Below are positions 6,242-8,779 of a DNA stretch of 8,779 nucleotides, one piece after another; position 1 is the stretch's first letter; each line of letters opens with the position of its first letter. Location of the stretch: positions 1 through 8,779 of the forward strand of contig LVBR01000187.1 of assembly GCA_001604495.1 (NCBI GenBank). The letters are read 5' to 3'. This stretch comes from Acholeplasmatales bacterium Tener_01. GTDB lineage: Bacteria > Bacillota_I > Bacilli_A > ML615J-28 > CAG-698. The notes below the pieces were generated by a model, which saw nothing but the letters and a program-made list of their open reading frames with translations, was not told where the DNA came from and ran no database searches. A program made the translations under genes and the position numbers.

Positions 6242-8080
6242 TTATTTAACTAAAGTAAGTTCAGCACTTCCGTCAGCATTAACAACTAATTTAACTCTGT
6301 AAGTTCCAGCTTCAGTAATCTTAACATTGTCGCCACCAGCAACGCCGTTAGCACCATAGTTCATATCCCAGCCTAAGCCTTGACGAACTTTGAATTCATC
6401 ATCAACTGCGAATTCAATTTCACCAGATAACCAGCTACCATCAGCTTGGATTTCCATTTCAGCATCGAAATCCCAGTTATGACCAGCAAATTTACCAATT
6501 ACTGTCCATCCGTGAGATGGGCTATATTTTTCAAGTGTTAATGATGAAGCAGTTCCAGTTGCCTTATCGTAAACTAATTTAACGAAGTAGTAACCTTCTT
6601 CTTCAACTTTAACATTGTCGCCACCAGCAACGCCATCTTTACCAAAGTTAACATCCCAAGATTTACCCTGACGAACTTTGAATTCATCGCCAGCCTTGAA
6701 TAGGATAGGCTCAGTAGTCATGAATGTTCCTTCAGGTTTTTGTTCCATTTCAACGTCTGTATTCCAGTCGTATCCAGCAAATTTACCAATTACAGTAAAT
6801 GCTTCTTTTTCATCTGTAGACATTGAGAATAAACCTTTGATTGCAGTTTCATAATCAGCTAATATAGTTCTTAATTCATCATCAGTTGTAGCGGTTTTAG
6901 CAGCTGCAGCATATGTCTTAGAAATATCCCACCAAGATCCATGGATTTGTCCTTGAGGATATGCATATGCATTTTGTTTAGCTAATGCAGCTAAAGCAGG
7001 GTCATTTTGAACAGCTTCGTTTTGTTGAGCTTTAAGGTTAGATGGACCCCAACCAACAGCTTCGAATCTTTCAAGTTGACAATCTTCATTTGTTAAGAAT
7101 AATGCTAATTTTTGTAAAACAGCTGATCTCTTAGCATCAGTTTGAGGTTTAACACCCATTAACTTGTTACCAGAGAATGAACCTAAATGATATTCTTTTC
7201 CATCAACTGTGAAGCTTGGTAAATCTGTAGCAGCATAGTTAGCGCCTAAAGCACCTTTAACAGCACCAGATACCCAAGTACCACTAATTAAAATAGCAGC
7301 AGGGATAGCAGCTGAGAATTCAGCACCATCACTTGAAGATTTGTAAGATGTGCTCTTTAATAATTTTTGCATACCTTTTAATGCTACTAGACCTTTATCT
7401 GAATTGAAGTTGTCAGTTACAGCAGTAAATGTCTTACCATCAGAAGTCCATTCAGAAGTACATCCAGTTGCGAAGAAGAATGCAGCATTGTACCAACCAC
7501 TAGTTTCAAGTTCCATACAGAACATCTTGTTAGCTTTTTCGCAGTCTTCAATTAATTTTTCTAAAGAATCTAGATGTTCTTCAGGAATAACGCTCTTGTC
7601 ATAGTACATATAGTATCCATTATCAGATGTTAATGGATAGCACCATAAGTCTTCACCGAAAGTAGCAGCCTTAATAGCTCCACCATCGTTCAATTCTTTT
7701 ACAGTAGCACTAGCATTCTTTCCTAGTTTTGCTAGAGCTCCAGCTTGTACAAGACGAACTAATTGGTCTTGTGCGAAGCAGAATATATCTGCACCAGCTT
7801 CAACGTCAGCGATCATTTGTGTAGCAGAATCAGATTCTGAAACACCTTCGATTGTAGCATTGATTTTGATGCCAGGGTTTGCTTGTTCAAATGCTTTGAT
7901 TTGAGTTTCTGTCAAAGCAGCAACACCTTCTGTTTCTGATACCCATACAGTGATGTCATAAGTTCCTGATAAGTCATCACCTTCAGATGTACCAGAATTT
8001 GGTTTCTTACCACATGCAACGATTAGTGCACATGCGAAAACCAAAATCATCATAAAGAAAATTTTAGCAAATTTTTTCAT
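6242..8080 (-). CDS. malE: MalE-like solute-binding lipoprotein with two C-terminal SusE/F-like modules
   Basis: Surface lipoprotein that would capture maltodextrins and deliver them to the MalF/MalG-like channel. With the ATG start at 8080 it has 612 residues. Residues 1-22 are a lipoprotein signal peptide ending in lipobox IVAC, with C23 the lipidated cysteine. A Gly/Ser/Asp-rich linker leads into the family 1 extracellular solute-binding domain, from about 33 (YDITVWVS) to about 420. Then come two tandem modules (429-518 and 526-612), each starting TVIGKFAG and containing EFKVRQG, W-D-x-N-[FY]-G and GVAGGDNVK. These resemble the beta-sandwich domains of SusE/SusF-type starch-binding proteins. 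A typical MalE is about 400 residues, so this protein is about 200 longer. An upstream in-frame TTG at 8098 would place the RBS inside the gene, so ATG is preferred. It is the first gene after the promoter. The transport role is confident; the glycan-binding role of the modules is inferred. Confidence 0.92.
   Translation of the reverse strand: MKKFAKIFFMMILVFACALIVACGKKPNSGTSEGDDLSGTYDITVWVSETEGVAALTETQIKAFEQANPGIKINATIEGVSESDSATQMIADVEAGADIFCFAQDQLVRLVQAGALAKLGKNASATVKELNDGGAIKAATFGEDLWCYPLTSDNGYYMYYDKSVIPEEHLDSLEKLIEDCEKANKMFCMELETSGWYNAAFFFATGCTSEWTSDGKTFTAVTDNFNSDKGLVALKGMQKLLKSTSYKSSSDGAEFSAAIPAAILISGTWVSGAVKGALGANYAATDLPSFTVDGKEYHLGSFSGNKLMGVKPQTDAKRSAVLQKLALFLTNEDCQLERFEAVGWGPSNLKAQQNEAVQNDPALAALAKQNAYAYPQGQIHGSWWDISKTYAAAAKTATTDDELRTILADYETAIKGLFSMSTDEKEAFTVIGKFAGYDWNTDVEMEQKPEGTFMTTEPILFKAGDEFKVRQGKSWDVNFGKDGVAGGDNVKVEEEGYYFVKLVYDKATGTASSLTLEKYSPSHGWTVIGKFAGHNWDFDAEMEIQADGSWLSGEIEFAVDDEFKVRQGLGWDMNYGANGVAGGDNVKITEAGTYRVKLVVNADGSAELTLVK
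6245..6505 (-). repeat. Second copy of SusE/F-like module (C-terminal, 87 residues)
   Basis: Residues 526-612 of the MalE-like lipoprotein. By eye it matches the preceding module at more than half its positions. Aromatic residues W536, W550 and W571 and Y575 are candidate glycan contacts, by analogy with SusE/SusF domains only. The copy ends the protein without any extra tail. Confidence 0.85.
6527..6796 (-). repeat. First copy of SusE/F-like module (90 residues)
   Basis: Residues 429-518 of the MalE-like lipoprotein, joined to the next copy by a short linker (YSPSHGW). W439 and W475 are conserved with the second copy; the W550 position is F here. DNA identity to the second copy is locally very high, for example a 26-nt identical stretch at 6609-6634 and 6321-6346, which indicates internal duplication. 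Confidence 0.85.
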
Positions 8081-8086
8081 AACTTT

Positions 8087-8092
8087 CTCCTT
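8087..8092 (-). promoter_or_regulatory. RBS deciding the start of the MalE-like gene
   Basis: AAGGAG on the minus strand sits six bases before ATG at 8080-8078. It argues for this ATG over the in-frame TTG at 8098, which would make the RBS coding and leave the TTG without one. Confidence 0.85.
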
Positions 8093-8112
8093 TTTCAAAA
8101 ATATAAATAGTT

Positions 8113-8135
8113 AAAGCGATTTGCAAACGCTTTCT
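8113..8135 (-). promoter_or_regulatory. cre-like / LacI-family operator at the transcription start
   Basis: On the minus strand 8135-8122 reads AGAAAGCGTTTGCA, matching the catabolite-response consensus TGNAARCGNWNNCA at 13 of 14 positions (the first base is A, not T). It also lies in a wider dyad AAAGCG-9 nt-CGCTTT (8113-8133). The site starts just after the predicted +1, a position where CcpA or a MalR-type LacI-family repressor would block initiation or elongation. Which regulator binds cannot be told from sequence; no regulator gene is in the window. Confidence 0.75.
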
Positions 8136-8143
8136 CAATTATT

Positions 8144-8171
8144 ATTATACTACAGACAATAAAAAAGTCAA
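8144..8171 (-). promoter_or_regulatory. Sigma-A-type promoter of the maltodextrin operon
   Basis: Minus-strand -35 TTGACT (8171-8166) and perfect -10 TATAAT (8149-8144) are separated by 16 nt. The predicted transcription start is around 8137, giving a leader of about 57 nt before the MalE-like ATG. It sits between the phosphoesterase terminator and the binding-protein gene, so it is probably the main promoter of the transporter-pullulanase operon. The sequence between the -35 and the terminator holds a short CCCT/AGGG dyad of no clear meaning. Confidence 0.85.
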
Positions 8172-8230
8172 CTAAAATGTACCCTAAAAGGGGCCAATAG
8201 ATGCTTTTTTATCCATTATTTTAAGTAATT

Positions 8231-8260
8231 AAAAAATGCACCATTTTTTGGTGCATTTTA
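8231..8260 (-). terminator. Intrinsic terminator of the phosphoesterase gene
   Basis: An 11-bp perfect inverted repeat (AAAATGCACCA / TGGTGCATTTT, 8233-8243 and 8249-8259) with a 5-nt loop lies right after the phosphoesterase stop codon. On the minus strand the 3' arm ends in a run of six T, giving a canonical rho-independent terminator. The A-run/T-run symmetry could let it work in both directions. It separates the phosphoesterase transcript from the maltodextrin operon promoter. Confidence 0.88.
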
Positions 8261-8261
8261 T

Positions 8262-8779
8262 CTATCTAGCTGGCGCTACATTATCTTTATAATAGTAGTC
8301 CTCTAAGTTAGTTTCAAAGAATAAATCTTTATCAATTTCATAGTCTAAATAAGCATTTTTATGAACTTGGCTGAACTCACCACTTTCATCAACTGTTATT
8401 ACAGTTGCTCCTCTTTGAAGTCCATAACTAGCTATACCAGAGTAAGCAGAGTTATCGATTGAATAACCATAACTTAACATAACGCCCTTATAAACTACAA
8501 CTGCATTATTTACATGGTCATGACCAACAAAGCATGCTTCCATTGAATTAATGCCATCAGGTCCAAGCTCTTCAAATAGTTTGTCGTTCGCCTCAGGTGG
8601 AGTTTCAGTATATTGGCATCCGCCATACCAAATCCTTCCGCCCATCTTTTCACTCACTTCTTCGTCCCAAACACCTTCAATGTATTTAGTGTTAGTTGTA
8701 TCATTCCAGTTATTGTCTTTAAGTTCACGGTATGCTACTTCAAATTCACCAATTGGAATATGGAAGAAGAATAGTGATT
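8262..8779 (-). CDS. Metallophosphoesterase (calcineurin-like, Dcr2-like type), N-terminus outside window
   Basis: The last 171 residues of a calcineurin-like phosphoesterase; the open frame continues past the right edge, so the N-terminal metal-binding motifs and the real start are not visible. The internal GTG at 8657 is not a credible start, because the frame upstream encodes a conserved family motif, FFFHIPIGEF, whose His is a metal ligand. The second visible motif is FVGHDH, followed by VNN, which supplies the last metal ligands. The pair HIP...GHDH is typical of Dcr2/purple-acid-phosphatase-like phosphoesterases. The substrate cannot be told from this fragment. The C-terminus ends in APAR with no visible anchor or membrane helix. 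A strong terminator follows directly, so it is in a different transcription unit from the maltodextrin genes and may be functionally unrelated to them. Confidence 0.85.
   Translation of the reverse strand, partial: SLFFFHIPIGEFEVAYRELKDNNWNDTTNTKYIEGVWDEEVSEKMGGRIWYGGCQYTETPPEANDKLFEELGPDGINSMEACFVGHDHVNNAVVVYKGVMLSYGYSIDNSAYSGIASYGLQRGATVITVDESGEFSQVHKNAYLDYEIDKDLFFETNLEDYYYKDNVAPAR

Noticed and set aside
7350..7604. Plus-strand open frame opposite the binding-protein gene
   Set aside because: Antisense shadow of the solute-binding domain; no supporting signals.
8113..8133. RNA hairpin or riboswitch in the leader of the binding-protein mRNA
   Set aside because: The 6-bp dyad coincides with a 13/14 cre match at +1, so a DNA operator explains it better; the leader of about 57 nt is too short for a riboswitch.
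8182..8194. Short CCCT/AGGG dyad upstream of the operon promoter
   Set aside because: Only four base pairs, no T-run and no match to an operator I recognise; expected by chance.
1..8779. Mobile elements, CRISPR arrays, tRNA or rRNA genes
   Set aside because: No transposase or integrase coding, no regularly spaced repeats and no tRNA-like or rRNA-like sequence noticed; the window is filled by the genes described.

Overview
The window is AT-rich and uses the standard genetic code (Trp is TGG, and no in-frame TGA appears in the reading frames read). The genes are densely packed on the minus strand with strong AGGAGG-type ribosome binding sites. A lipoprotein signal with a lipobox, a cre-like operator and a pullulanase plus maltodextrin ABC importer point to a low-GC Gram-positive bacterium (Bacillota), perhaps a gut-associated Bacilli/Erysipelotrichia-like lineage. 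The lineage is inference; no rRNA or other marker is present.

Layout, read along the minus strand (right to left). (1) 8779-8262: the C-terminal part of a calcineurin-like metallophosphoesterase of Dcr2-like type, closed by a strong intrinsic terminator at 8231-8260. (2) 8171-8081: a sigma-A-type promoter (TTGACT, 16 nt, TATAAT) with a cre/LacI-family operator immediately downstream of the predicted start of transcription. (3) 8080-6242: a MalE-like solute-binding lipoprotein that carries two tandem SusE/SusF-like putative starch-binding modules at its C-terminus. (4) 6226-6193: a hairpin followed by a T-run, terminator-like, between the binding protein and the permeases. (5) 6169-4610 and 4610-3708: MalF- and MalG-like permeases overlapping as TAATG. 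(6) 3696-2512: a MalK/MsmK-type ATPase. (7) 2495-2471: a stem-loop without a good T-run. (8) 2439-1: a secreted type I pullulanase (CBM41, Ig-like domain, CBM48, GH13), which runs off the left edge without its C-terminus.

Together genes 3-8 form a starch/glycogen/pullulan utilisation operon. The pullulanase debranches alpha-glucan outside the cell, the lipoprotein captures the released maltodextrins (and may hold polymer through its extra modules), the two permeases form the channel, and the ATPase powers uptake. The promoter and operator suggest carbon catabolite or maltose-responsive control, and the intergenic hairpins suggest stepped expression with the binding protein in excess. The most unusual element is the fusion of an ABC solute-binding protein to duplicated SusE/F-like modules.
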